Shown: piece after piece, positions 12,711-24,871 of the stretch
How positions within the stretch are numbered: position 1 is the first letter of the stretch
Layout: every line of letters starts with the position of its first letter
Origin: Panax quinquefolius
Taxonomy: Eukaryota; Streptophyta; Magnoliopsida; Apiales; Araliaceae
Length of the DNA: 64,000 bases
Assembly (NCBI GenBank): GCA_020205615.1
Contig: CM035169.1
Location: forward strand, 19,736,229 to 19,800,228
Direction of reading: 5' to 3'
Notes under the pieces: generated by a model
What the model was told of the DNA's origin: nothing
Database searches by the model: none
Seen by the model: only the letters and a program-made list of their open reading frames with translations
Program-made: the position numbers and the translations under genes

Positions 12711-13278
12711 GAGGCACAAACAGAGAGAGTTGGAGAGAGAAAGAGGAGGAGGAGAGAATTGAATTACTTACAACGGTGCCATACCCCCATGGATTTCAAA
12801 TAACAAAAAACGGTTAATTAACCGCTTAGTTTGTGGCGGGAACGAAAGAGGTTTGATGCCCACTCGCCCACTCTATCCTCCTTTTCAGTGGAACCTAAAA
12901 TCATGTCCCAACCAAGAATGCGATTCTGTGACCGACTCACCCGCATTAGGTTATGGGTCATTTTTTAATAAAATTAACCCAAAAATATATTCAATTCTAT
13001 CGAGGCTCCCAAACCTCCATTTTTTTATTAAAAAAAATATCGCAAAAAATAAAAGTATTGAACGATTACAAGCATGTAATTATTCAATACTACGGAATAA
13101 CCTTTGGTATAGTAGTATGACCAAAGGATTCGAGTTGTTCAAATTATTTTATTAATTTTTATAACGTAATCTTGATCATATTTTAATTTTTACAACGTTG
13201 CAATCAATATTTTAATTTTTTGTAATTTTTTCTACTAGTTAATTATGAATTGGCCTAAATATGAAATAATATCTTGAA
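12711..13278. promoter_or_regulatory. GEX3 upstream region
   Basis: Immediately upstream of the GEX3 ATG on the minus strand lies a CT-rich leader (about 12,720-12,765) of the kind found in plant 5' UTRs. Beyond it the DNA is AT-rich and without open frames of interest. The promoter should lie here; no clear TATA box was assigned. It ends at the inverted-repeat element that starts near 13,279. Confidence 0.4.
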
Positions 13279-14085
13279 TTGTCTTCTCAATTGTTTTAAT
13301 TAGGGGATTAAACTCTTAAAAAAAAAAATCACTTCGGGAATTGTTTTTTCAATTAAGAGATTAAATATTTATTTTTTTTATTACGTCTAATTGATAGTCT
13401 GCACGTCGAAATTGATAACGTGATAAATGACGTGTGACTAAAAAACTTATGTGTAATATTAAGTCTCATTTTAACATTTATTTTATTATTTTTTATACGT
13501 AAAAAGGTTAAACATAAGAATATTATTATTTTTTAAAAATAAATTTAATACATTACAAACTTAGCTTTAAAAAATCATCAATAATCAATATAATAATAAA
13601 TATTTTAAAATATAAAATGTACTAATAATTAAAATCTTGTTATTTCATAATCATCAATAATCAATATAATGATAATTTTATCCTTTTGATATAAAAAATT
13701 AAGGCCTAAATATAGATTAATACCCTAACTTTTTTATTTCATAATCATCAATAATCAATATAATTAATTTTATACTAAAAAGGGTAAAATTGTCATTAAA
13801 TGTATTTAAAAAAATAATAATAATCTTATATTTATTCTTTTTGGTACAAAAAATTAATTAAATAAATATTAAAATAAAACTCAATATTACACAAATATAA
13901 ATATTTTTTAGTCATGTATCATTGTCATGTCATCAATTTTATAAAATAACACTATCAATTAGACGTAATTATTAAAAATTAAAATTTTAATCCTCTAATT
14001 AAAAAATTGAGAATGCAATCCTAAAGTGAAAAAAAAAAATAAAAGTCCAATCTCCTAATTAAAAAAATTGAGACAAAAATCCTTA
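13279..14085. mobile_element. Non-autonomous element with about 230-bp terminal inverted repeats
   Basis: The left arm (about 13,279-13,500) and right arm (about 13,842-14,085) are inverted copies over some 230 bases, sharing AATTAGGRGATT, ATTACGTCTAATTGATAGT and TGTGTAATATTRAG. The 340-bp centre carries three direct copies of a 20-bp motif (TCATCAATAATCAATATAAT at 13,575, 13,651 and 13,745). There is no coding capacity. The architecture is that of a foldback or Mutator-like MITE. The exact ends and a target duplication could not be fixed by eye. Confidence 0.65.
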
Positions 14086-14568
14086 GAAAAACATATATTA
14101 AAAAACAGGTATTAATTCATATTTAATTCTTTTGAATTTAGCATTTAAAAGGCGACAATCATCTTATAAATTGGGTTGGGGGTATAAACTAATCCAATAA
14201 TCAATATGCAAACAGTCGACTCACAATCACAATATGCAGTGTTGACTGTTGATAAGGAAATTAAAAAAGATGAAAACTGGGCTGCTAATTTCCAAGGAAA
14301 TTAAAAAAAAAGAGAGGAAAGCTTCATTTTTTTTGTGGCTACCCAACAGATTCCAGAGACAAAATAAAAATACAAGCAGCAGAAACATGAAAGGCAAAAA
14401 CATTCACAATGTGTTAAGATTCAAAAGGTAATCCTATCAACGTGTTTGATTTCATCATTCTCGAAGACAAAAAAGACACTTCAGCCATTAAGACTAGAAA
14501 CATACAGTTCCACAATCAAATAAACAAAAAAAATCAGGACTGCAAACAACAAAGGGGAAGTTCGTCCC
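14086..14568. other. RPN12 3' flank
   Basis: AT-rich DNA between the inverted-repeat element and the RPN12 stop codon, probably including the RPN12 3' UTR near 14,450-14,568. No other feature was seen. Confidence 0.4.
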
Positions 14569-16695
14569 TCATACAATCCGTTCTAACTCCCTAGCATAAC
14601 TGAGTGTTTGAGTTATGAGCTGCAGAGACGGTATCTCTTTGAAAGGTGCAGATTCTTTTGCCTTCTGGAAAATCACAGACCCATTCTTTATCTCCCACTC
14701 GGGATGCTCCTGCAAATTGAATATAGCACAACAATAATCAATGATATGTTCATCAACCAGAAACAAATACTCCCACGTCCCAAATTGAATATAGTATAAG
14801 ACTAATCAATGAGTACTTGTAACAAACTAAGACAAGTGTGCTTATCAAAGAGAAACAAAATTCTCAATGTCCCAATTTAGCTAACCGCCACTTCAAATGA
14901 TTCAAGAACTGGTACTTGATAAAGCTTAATATATTTTGCTACTCATTATACCCTTAAAAATAATGCATATCTGATACATGTAATGAGGTTCATAAATCCT
15001 CTTCTGTAGTTTTTTCAAACATTGGGATAGCATAGTCAAAATGAACAATATTGCATTGATATCTAGAACAATCACTTAATTTAGGACTTCTCAAATCTAT
15101 GATAACCACAATAATTACTCCTATAGCACAAAATGAAAGTGTAAAATAAAAAAGATAGAAAAACCCAAAAAGAAAGAAAGACCACTCGCTCCTGGTACAA
15201 GCCAAGCCCACTTAATTCGGCAACAAGAGTTGGTTATGGAATAGTCTTTTGATTGGATTGCTTGTTCTTGAGGACTTTTTGGCCGGTAGGCTTTATAGCG
15301 GACCTGCCTTGCTGTTTATTTAAAGAAACGTCGTTTTATTTTTATCAGTTGTGATACGATCCTGATCAGACTCGCATCAAACATTAATAACTCAACTCAA
15401 GTGGCATGGGTTCATCAAGTGATTTTAAGAATTATTGGACCAAGGGTGCGCAATTCAAGTATTAACGGATCAGCAACTTATTATTACTTTCACGTGGGCC
15501 ACGGTGAAACCAAGCTAAAGCATATATATTTTGTGGGTCACAGATTTTATTATCCAATTTGGTGGGCAGCATATTACATTCACACGGATTGTTTTCAAAT
15601 CTAGTCTGCATTTAAATTCATGCAGAGGAAGGCTAAAAGAAGTTATTTATCATTTGGACCTGCTAATATATTCCTAACATGCAAAGGAATTATATATTCA
15701 GACTACTTAATTAAATATTCATGCATGCAAAGGAAGCTTGACATATTCATAAAGGAAACACGGAAATCATTCACGCGGTAATTATATTTCCGGACGCGGC
15801 AAGGAAATTATTACACGGCAATTGTCGGTTTTTGGAGTTCTAGAAAATTAGTTTTTATACTAATGTAATTAGGATTTTTATTTAGTTAGGTTTTCCATTC
15901 CAATTTTAAATTTGATTGTTATGTAATTTGTACCTTTTATTTTTAGGATTAGGACTATTTTAAGTAGTATAAATAAGGAACAAAGTTGATTTAATTGAGA
16001 CACTTCAGATTATTAATAAAATTCTTGTGAGATTATTCTCTTTTTGGTTCTTTGAGAACTCTTGAATTATTCATGGTTTGTCTATGAATGTTCAATAGAC
16101 TTATCATACAACAATACATAGTTATGTATGGCGTCTTCTACCGCATCAATCGTTGATTGTACCAAGGTTACCGCTTACATATAAGCGAGGGGTCAAGGTG
16201 TCATTATTGTTCCATTCAAAGCAGAATTCATTGCTTAATCGATTGTACCAAAGTTCTCGTCTTGGTTTGATGTGTCGAGAGAGTTCCATCCTTACAACTT
16301 TGCTAGAAACGATCCGGGCGACGACCACCTCACGCAAACGGCAGCGTGCCGTGAAGTCCATCAGGTTGGTTCATGAGTATCATACTATCATGCTTTCGTT
16401 CTGTATTTTGGGAACGAAAGCATGATAGTTACTTCTTCCCAATCTTTTGGGAAGTATTTTTTTTAAAAAGAAAAGATAAAAATGTTAGACTTTTTACTTT
16501 GTTAATACTTAAAATTACTTTTGGCTTATTTCCATTGGTAAAAAGAAGTGTAATCCACTATACTAAACTAAAACTGAGTACAAATGATGTGATGGACGCT
16601 AACAAACCATATCCCAAAAATTACATCGAATATTCCATCAATGACTTGACTTAATCAGAAGTAATACAATACAACATGAGTGTGAGTGTGTGCAC

Positions 16696-16741
<46 letters not shown>

Positions 16742-19700
16742 GGTCCTGGGGGTGCTGGGTGCAGAACCTGCCACTCCAAGTCCTCCACTACCATCACAAA
16801 CCTCGAGTTTTCTTTCACTTTTGGATCTGGGGTTCACGGCTCAAAGAATAATCAAAATATGTCACTTAAATTGGGACCAAGAGATAACGCAACACAGAGA
16901 GCAAAAGGTGCAACTAGTATGGCTGGTAAAAGTCTTTCAGTAGTCAAACCAACTAAGATTCCAAAGACATAGTATTAAATCTGGTTATCAAGGTCTTTAA
17001 GGTTAAGTTTATGTTGTGGAGGGGCTACTGCCATAGTGCAACCCTTCTTTAACCAAACTAAAAGAGCAAAACTTCAAAAAATACCTCATTGATATATTCA
17101 GAAAGTTCTTGGTCTGATGAGAACAGCAACATTTGTCGGGCATGGTTGAGTGAAAGAGAGTCATATGCCTTTTCACTGCATCCCGCTATTTCATCCCTGT
17201 AAAAGACAAAATTAACTTCAAAGTACATAAACAAAACCAATCACTTTAGTTCAGTGCTAATCAACTGTAGTTTGACTGAAGTGGTACAATGTTGAATCAT
17301 CTTTCCTTCAACATGTCCACACTACCCAAGATTTTGACGGAAGTTATTTCACTTGGAACCACCAATCAACAGCTTTAATTCTTTCTTTAGACGAGGACGG
17401 TACATCAATAGATCATCATTAAAAGTTTTTTAAAAATATTAATGACAAAACCAAGCATTTATGTGGAACAGTTAGGTGATAGCTGTATATACTACTACTC
17501 TACTAGTTTGTCTATTCACCATATTTTTCTTCTTCAATCAATCCCTTGTCACCTTTCCTTCAACAAAATCTATATTAAGCTATGTTTGGGACAGCTTCAT
17601 GATATTGTAATGTATTTTTCATGAAAGGCATTTCTGAGTATATCCTTCTATAAAGGCCTTTTGTAAGAAGATAATATTTGGTGTAGAAGCATCAGTAAAG
17701 TGAAATATCACTTTACGAATAGTAATATATTTAAAGAGCTACAAGTTCTTATAAAGGTCCTTCTGATAATTTTTATACTACTAGAAGTCCTTCCGCCAAA
17801 CATCTATGTAGAAACTAGAAAAATGTAAAACTAATCCTAGACGCTACATAAGAATTGTGCTCTCCTATAAGCCACACTTGCAAATAGTTTTTATTTTCAT
17901 TATTGAACTTCAATCTTTAAAATTTCCAGATGGACGCACATTAAGAAGCTGCCCATAAATCATGAAATTGATTAAAGGAAAATAAAGCAACTTCAACTTT
18001 TTAAATGTCGGATATAACTGGAAACCGATCAATAACCTTTTCTTGAACTACGTAATTAATGTCATAAGTCGTGCAAATAATACAAAATCCGTCCATCCCC
18101 AACAAAAATTAAGCAGTCTGCTAATGGTGACGTGTTGATGCTCTGTGATATATGTAAATTCTATCAGATTCTCTAAATTACAGTACAAATCTAAGTTGAA
18201 CAATTTACCTGACTGTCTTTGCCAGCAGATCCATAAAATAAACATATGTTTCATGAGGTACTGTCTGCCTAGCACTCAACACACGGTTGTAAGCCCCTTC
18301 CATGAAGGATTGCTCCAATTCCACGGCATGCTTGATGCAAGGATTTTCCAGGGCAATGGCTGAAAGCAACTCCAATTCAGTGTGGAATTCGGCAATTCTA
18401 TTCTGCACAAGGAGTCTCAAAAGGTTGAGACCCAAAATGGGGAATTCCTGAGGGGATGGTGGAAGACGGCCCCTGCTCCATCAAAACACAAACATAAATC
18501 AACTTTGAGCAACAAGTTAGTATAAGATGTCTTGGTGATTCAAGAGATAAATAAAAAATAAGATTCAATGAAATTAATTCAGGGAAATGCCTTTGAGAAT
18601 TTATTCAGATTTAACAAGTTGAACCAAGAAACACAAAACTATGCCACACTTGTAGATGAATTACTACGGTTACAAACAAACTGATACAACACAGGAACAC
18701 AGGAGCCAGCTCAGTTAGGGCTCAGCAGACGCAACTCGGATGTTAAACAAGCCAAATTCGGCCAAAATTTTAGACTCGATACATTAAAAGACATATAGAA
18801 AGGCCAAATATAGGATAAATTGTAGGCCACAAATGTTAAAAACTATCCAACATAAAAACCTGCCCCCAAGTTTAACTTATATTGCAGAAAAAGAGGTATA
18901 AATCCTCATCCGTTGAAAAGAATTGGACTGCCATCACACTTGTCAATTGTTACAATTCATAATTATGAATGTTCAATTGACTAAACCAAAAGTTCTACAA
19001 AACAGTTGACCAAATCAAACAAGTAGACAAGATGAAGTTACCCTGCATCTGTGTAATAGGGCTTCAGCTGAAAGAAGTCCCTCTCAAAAGCATCCTGATC
19101 TTCAGTCTTGACACTTAAAACAACTGCATGCTCATATATATCCCCTGAAAAATTCTCAGGCTCAAAGATTTTACAAAAGGGAAGATGGTAAACATGGAAG
19201 TAATTAAACAGGACATAGAGCATATATTAAATAATTATACAATATTCTAAATTCATGATCTAACTTCTAGATAAGCTGTGATATTGGACAATTTGTGTCA
19301 CGCATAAACCAATATATTTTTCTTACTCCTGTAATGTGAACTCTGGTTGCTACAATGCATTGTCTAACTGGTGATATTGTTACAATTTCCAATGACTACT
19401 ACATTTTCTCATTACACACTCTGGCCCCCAAGAAAATGACCTAGTTTCACTCGTTTAAACAAAAGCATAAACCTCATCAATATGTTCAAGCTGAAGTGAA
19501 AATTTAGCAATAAATGTAACTTTTTAAGAACTTTTTTTGGGTAGGAAGTTACGTTTGTCCCATGGCAACGAGAAGAAAAGTCAACAATCAAACGGGACAA
19601 AGTGAAATCCAGGCAAAAAAGAGACATCATAAATTTGGTCTTGGTCTCTCTCTCAATCTATACATTACCACAAGAACATCCACATACCTCCTATACAATG

Positions 19701-20992
19701 AACCATATCAACCAACAAAAATGATGTTTCTCAATTCTAGTTTTAGAGGTAACAATGCTATTTAAAATATATGGCAGAGTCGAGTGAAGAACATTACTTG
19801 CTATTGTCAACTCATGTACTGCATTCGGTGTTGCTTCAAATAACGGAGGAAGACTTCTAAATTCTGTCAGAAATACCTGGAAGATAGATAGATACCCCAT
19901 GATAATGCACAACATATGTAATAATGTAATATCAACTATTAAAAAGAATCAAGGGAAAACAACTAAAAGGAAATACATTACGCAGTTCCTTGATAGTTAA
20001 TAACTTGGACAATATACTTATACAGTAGTAAATGTAAGTCCTATTCGCAATTCCACAATGTTGTATCTTTCAAGGAAATAACATATCCTATACTTGGTAT
20101 CACTAAGTCAATAGTGACCAATCAGTGTCGTGTGTAGCACTAACGAGATGTGCAACAATGGATTTCCTTACTCTCGTATATTCAAACCATTCTTCATCTT
20201 TCCCACAGTCATGATGTCTAATTCAACAATTGCCTCTTTAGACAGTCAGGAATAAGCTAGACTTTATGCCCTAATCCCACATATCAATGCTATCAATGAA
20301 GTCCCTCGAGTTCCAACTCTAAGCCCAATTATGTAACTTCAAATTAACACCAAATAATTTTTTAGTGTTTTTGGAGTTCAATTCCGGTCTTTCAAACTTC
20401 TTACAGCAGATGTTTGGTCTATGTAGTTTCATAAAGATAGAGCATTTAAGAAATTATATAATATATCTTTTAACCTCAAGGTTGCTAGTTCCAATCCCCA
20501 TCCATACTTGGGCCAAAAATTAATCATCAAACATACATAACTCAGAACTCTAAAAACAATTCCCAAATCATAACAAATCAAAACACAACAATTATAACGA
20601 GTAATAGTCCAAATTTAATCAAAGTCCTTTGCTTTCCTAGAATCTTAGTAAACAGATGGATAACAAGATAATATTAGAACTTCTGAATCAAAACCAATAA
20701 AAAAAATACAAAATTACAAACATTAACAAGATATTCCTAATTGGGTCTTCAGTCAACCAAGGAGAAAGAAACAAATTAGGGCGTATCAATGGATAATTCG
20801 AAAGGCAGTATCTTGGAAAACAAAAAGATATGACAGGAGTAAGAGAAAAAAAGGGTTAGGGTTTTGAATATGAGAGAAAAAAATTACCTTCAGTTGAGAG
20901 AGGAGTTTAGAACAAGTATCGAAATCGTTCCGGGACATAGCAGCTTTGAAACGATCGAACAGTTGCGACACCTCTATCAGCTTTGGATCCAT
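14569..20992 (-). CDS. RPN12: 26S proteasome regulatory subunit RPN12 (PSMD8 homologue), six exons
   Basis: Minus-strand exons are 20992-20888, 19876-19798, 19144-19042, 18472-18209, 17196-17085 and 14709-14569. Summed, they give 804 nt, an intact 267-aa protein, the same length as Arabidopsis RPN12a. It starts MDPKLIEVSQLFDRFKAA and ends LSYARELERIV. Landmarks include LTEFRSLPPLF, YEHAVVLSVKTEDQDAFERD, GLNLLRLLVQNRIAEFHTE, YNRVLSARQTVP and FQKAKESAPFKEIPSLQL. RPN12 is a lid component of the 19S regulatory particle and carries the CSN8/PSMD8/EIF3K-type fold. The 26S proteasome degrades ubiquitinated proteins in cytosol and nucleus, and in Arabidopsis rpn12a mutations alter cytokinin and auxin responses. 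All splice sites are GT-AG. Intron 5 is unusually long (2.4 kb) because of inserted repeats. A transposon lies about 140 bp upstream of the ATG. Confidence 0.95.
15350..16357 (+). mobile_element. Probable solo LTR inside RPN12 intron 5
   Basis: A roughly 1-kb block begins TGTGATACGATCC and could end at GAAGTCCA near 16,357. It contains a TATA box (GTATAAATAA at 15,966-15,975) and, about 45 bases later, an AATAAA signal (16,015-16,020), the order expected of an LTR U3-R region. The flanks are TCAGT on the left and TCAGG on the right, a 4/5 match to a target duplication. Its composition differs from the surrounding intron. It lies opposite to RPN12 in orientation and is unrelated to the A, B and C families of this window. 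Confidence 0.5.
16384..16429. repeat. Perfect 18-bp inverted repeat with 10-base loop
   Basis: ACTATCATGCTTTCGTTC at 16,384-16,401 is repeated as its exact reverse complement at 16,412-16,429, with a 10-base loop between. It lies in RPN12 intron 5 just past the probable solo LTR. Confidence 0.9.
16694..16738. repeat. (TA)n microsatellite
   Basis: About 45 bases of nearly uninterrupted TA dinucleotides in RPN12 intron 5. Length polymorphism is likely. Confidence 0.9.
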
Positions 20993-21131
20993 CTCTCTAT
21001 GCGATCTATGTTTCTCCCAGACTTTTCAGTACCACAACCAAACTATTTTCTATATGAATAATATTATACTCATACTATTTGCTCATCATTCTCAATATTC
21101 TTTCAGGCTAATATTCATACCAGTTCGGTGG
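20993..21131 (-). promoter_or_regulatory. RPN12 proximal promoter and 5' leader
   Basis: Only about 140 bases separate the RPN12 start codon from the inverted-repeat element at 21,132. The leader and any core promoter must lie here or extend into that element. No convincing TATA box was seen. Confidence 0.4.
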
Positions 21132-21972
21132 CAACTTATAAGTTAGTAAATCAACGGGATAAATCACTTGGTACTGTAACGGACACTACTTATAATTTGG
21201 TATTTGGAGTAAAAAAAAGTTACAAACTCATAATTGTACTAAAAAAATATTATACTTTAAACATTCTGAATACGATTCTGATTTGGTATCCAAGTAAAAA
21301 AGTTCTAACCGATAATTGTCTTTCAAAAATTTTGTAATTTGGTGCTTGTCTTTCTGAATTTTAAATAATCGTTAAAATTGATCCAACGGGGAGAATGACA
21401 TCTGAGAGAGAAGCGAAGTCGATCACGAAGAAGATCCTCGATATTTTGTTCCATCTTTCCTTGCCTCCCATTCATTCGCATTTTGCTCCACGATGCTTGA
21501 AACTTGGGAACTACGGTGTAATTCATTCATTTTTGTTGAATGAAATTTCAATCTTCTTCCCGATTTTATTTACTGATTCCAACAAAGAGGCAATTTCGTC
21601 CTTTCAATTAAACAACGAAAACCCTTTAATAAATATATAGGAACCAAGTAATCAATGGAGAATCGAGATGCAAGAAGAATGAGAGAAAAGAAGGACGAAA
21701 AGAAGAGAACGCAATTTTCAAAACGGAATAAAGATGAAAAACCCTCTTGTTTGTGAAGTGTAACATTTTTTGAATCTGATCACCATTTGTAACTTTTTTC
21801 ACTCCGGGTACCAAATTGTAAAGTCGTGTCCCTCTTGTTTAGCTGAATGTAACATTTTTCGAAAGTCTGATCACCAGGTTTATAACTTTTTTTCACTTGG
21901 TATCAAATTGTAAATCGTGTCTCCGATCATGTACCAAAAGTTGATTTATCCCGTAAATCAACTTATAAGTTG
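21132..21972. mobile_element. Mutator-like or other TIR element upstream of RPN12
   Basis: The ends are inverted copies of one another: CAACTTATAAGTT, ACGGGATAAATCA and GGTAC appear at 21,132-21,175 and, reversed, at 21,930-21,972. Subterminal tandem units of about 90 bp occur on the right (21,742-21,828 and 21,829-21,920), each with TGATCACC, a TTCAC block and a CAAATTGTAAA block; related inverted units lie on the left. The centre (about 21,395-21,730) is less AT-rich and looks different from the ends, as in an element that has captured foreign DNA. No transposase was seen. Confidence 0.6.
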
Positions 21973-22020
21973 GTCAAGTTGGTTTTTATTGTGTGCCATG
22001 TTTGTTTACAAGAATTATAA

Positions 22021-24635
22021 TGTAAGACCCCAACTTATTATTAATGAAATTTAATTTTCTCTATTTATTATTTTGAAATAGTAAGGGTTGATTTGATTAA
22101 TGTGGATAGTTAGGGGTAAAATCTGCAATATTTCAAAATAAGCAAGTGGTTATAAAATATTCATTTGTTGTTATGCAGGAATATTAGTTTGGTGATTGGA
22201 ATATTAAATCTTTGTCGGGGAATATTAAATGCAATGACGTAGCCTAAGTAATGTGGGCCCATAACGAAGCGATTGGATGAAAAAGCAGCAAATATAAGTT
22301 GTTTAAAAATAATAAATGGCGTAGTTATTCACAGATTAATCTTTGTTAAAATACTTCGGTGGTTAAAACACGATGGAAGACACGGTATTGCACAATTATT
22401 GATTAACTTACGTGAAAGGCCTTTGCTTCGATAATGGTTCTGATAATTCTTTATTTAGTATTTTATTGATTTAATAATTGTTGTGTTGATATTTTATATT
22501 CTTTGTTGTTTGATAATTGTCATTACTGACGTATTTTTTCATTATCGAAGCAATAATTCATATTATCCTAATAATATTATTAGATAACATTATTGGCGAT
22601 GTCTAGAAAGTTACATACAGGAGAGGTTTAGTCACCTAATTAATTGCGGCAGGTAAGGAGAAATTCTTATTGGAAAGCCCCTGCTTTCACAGGAAGCTAC
22701 ACGGTTGTCGATATTGTGATTACGTAATATTATTTGTGAATAATTAATTATTGATTCATATGATGAGGAAAATATTGATTTTATGTAGATATAGATGGAG
22801 AAAATTTTTAATGTGACAATTGTTGAAAATTAAAATTTTATCTTTTACGATAAGATAATTCATTTAAAGGTATTATTATATTTTAATAATATAATAATGG
22901 TGATATTTTACAACGAATGTGGGATATATGAGTATCTGAGGAGGAAGAGTATTTTTGTTGCAATAAATATTTAAAACATGTTAAACATGTCGGTTGGACC
23001 CCATTTATTGGTGAAATTTGATTATAGCGCAATAAAATCGCTTGTTTGTGGATTTCGGTCAATTTATGTTTGGAATTTGGAAAAACTTTCTTACTGCAAA
23101 GTTGTAGAGAATTGAATTTCCTATAAAAACTCATGAGATTCAATTTTTCTGATAAAAGGGATATTTATTGTGAATTATTGAAGTTAGAAGCTCAAAAAAT
23201 AATTGATTTTGGAAGTTTAAATTATTTTAAATTAAAAAATGTTTTTTCTTACTTTTTCTAGAATGTGGCATGTGTTTGATGGCTGAAATCAGATTCTAGG
23301 CATGCGTGGGAAATTTATATAATTATATTATTAATTTATTAAATTTTACTGCTTTGGTGTTCTAGCAATTTCTATAAATAGGGTCTTGGGTTAGAATTGA
23401 AAATCACACCGAAAACTGAAGTTTTCTCTCTATATTATCGGCGTATTCTTGTGAGTATTTTGAGTATACTTTGAGTATTGCTATATCTGGTCTGCAAGTC
23501 AGTCATGCTTTATATCAGGGTGTTTAAATTTAGAAATCTTGATCTTTCGAGGTAAGGGATGTTATTTTCTTCTCGAATGATATTATTTCTTCAATATCAT
23601 TATGTTAAAATATTGATCTGAAGTTTTATCAAATTTGAAACTTTTGGTGTCAGATTCTTATTCACGTATCTGGCATTATTCACGTATCTGACCTTATTCA
23701 CGAATCTGACCTTATTCATGAAAAAATTAAAAATTTTCTTTTCGTCCAAAATATCTATTACGGATACTAGCTTTGATTGTATCCATGTTTTGATCATTCT
23801 TGAATTTTACACCACTTGTGATTATTTTTGAGGTATTTTTAGGCGTGGATAAAACAAAGTACGAATCCTTAATCCTTAATCCTTGTCATTTTGTTTCCTT
23901 TGGATTCGTTTCTTTAAAAATATTTTTCATCATCTTGATCTTAAATGATGATATTATGGAATATCTTTGGCTGTAGTGCAAATGAATGATTTCTGAAGAA
24001 TATCTTTGGCACATGAGTGCAAAGATGAGCAGTGTTTAGATGAACATGACCAATGATGAATATCTTTGGCACATGGTGCAAAGATGAATATTTGATTCGG
24101 ATATATATTGATTGATGTTACGAGGGATAAAAGATGAGGCGATGAACTTTTAAATTCATACATAGAAGATAGTAGTTTGCATTCTCTACTTAACTCTTCT
24201 AATGAATAATTATTTAAATTTGCGAATATTGATTTAAAATTGTTGTCTATTGTATTACATTAGATTTTTCCTGTTGAAGACTAACGATAATTTGTTGTAT
24301 ATTATCTTAGTCATAATATTCTTTCTTGGGCTAGTTGAGCTCACCCTTTTCTTTTTGTTCCATTTTCTTCTCGGGAGGCGAGAATATAGCGAGTACGCAG
24401 TGGGGTATGGAATGAAAGTTTTAGAGAGAGTTGTTTAGTAGTCCTCACCATTTTTGTAAAATAATGTATCAATAAATGTGATGAGGATTTATTGGAGTTT
24501 AGATATTGTCTAGAAGATAATATTTGTATTCAAACTCATAGTTTCTTGTTGTAATAATAAAGTTGTAGTTGTTTACATACCATGTATTGACAACTCGAAT
24601 GGGTTGGATGGAATGTACTATTTTGGGGCGTCACA
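22021..24635 (+). mobile_element. 5' LTR of Ty3/gypsy family B (outer left LTR of the complex)
   Basis: This 2.6-kb LTR runs from TGTAAGACCCC to GGGGCGTCACA. It is preceded by TATAA (22,016-22,020), the same five bases that follow the outer right LTR at 61,908. A TATA box CTATAAATAG lies at 23,372-23,381 and a GGTAAGGGAT motif at 23,551. Repeated TCTTTGGC...GCAAAGATGA stem-loops lie at about 23,960-24,090, and the U5 block GGGCTAGTTGAGCTCACCC is shared with family A near 24,330. Confidence 0.92.
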
Positions 24636-24871
24636 GTTGTATCGAGCTTAGGGATATGATCTCTGGCGGAGATCGGAGAATAGAACTAGGAGGGAGAGGC
24701 GAGTAAATCCTTGATTAGTGTGTCCTACTACCTAAGCTTATTTATTAGTTGGTCGATTATATAGGGACATTATGTGATATATTGATTTCCTTAATTAACC
24801 CTTGTTTTATGGCGGTATTTGAGAATGTCGGTGAGAATATTAACAATGGAAATGAGGCCAGTGGAGCGCCT
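24636..24871 (+). mobile_element. Family B internal 5' fragment with primer binding site
   Basis: Directly after the LTR, GTTGTATCGAGC corresponds to a primer site for initiator methionine tRNA (expected TGGTATCAGAGC). The following 220 bases match the start of the second B internal region at 51,981 and stop at GCGCCT, where the minus-strand A element begins. The last five bases (CGCCT) are the probable target site of the A insertion. Confidence 0.8.

Noticed and set aside
16153..16425. 90-codon open frame in RPN12 intron 5
   Set aside because: It overlaps the end of the probable solo LTR and the perfect hairpin, with no recognisable domain.
23960..24090. Regularly spaced repeats in the B LTR as a CRISPR array
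   Set aside because: Plant nuclear DNA; the units are LTR stem-loops present in every copy, with no cas genes.
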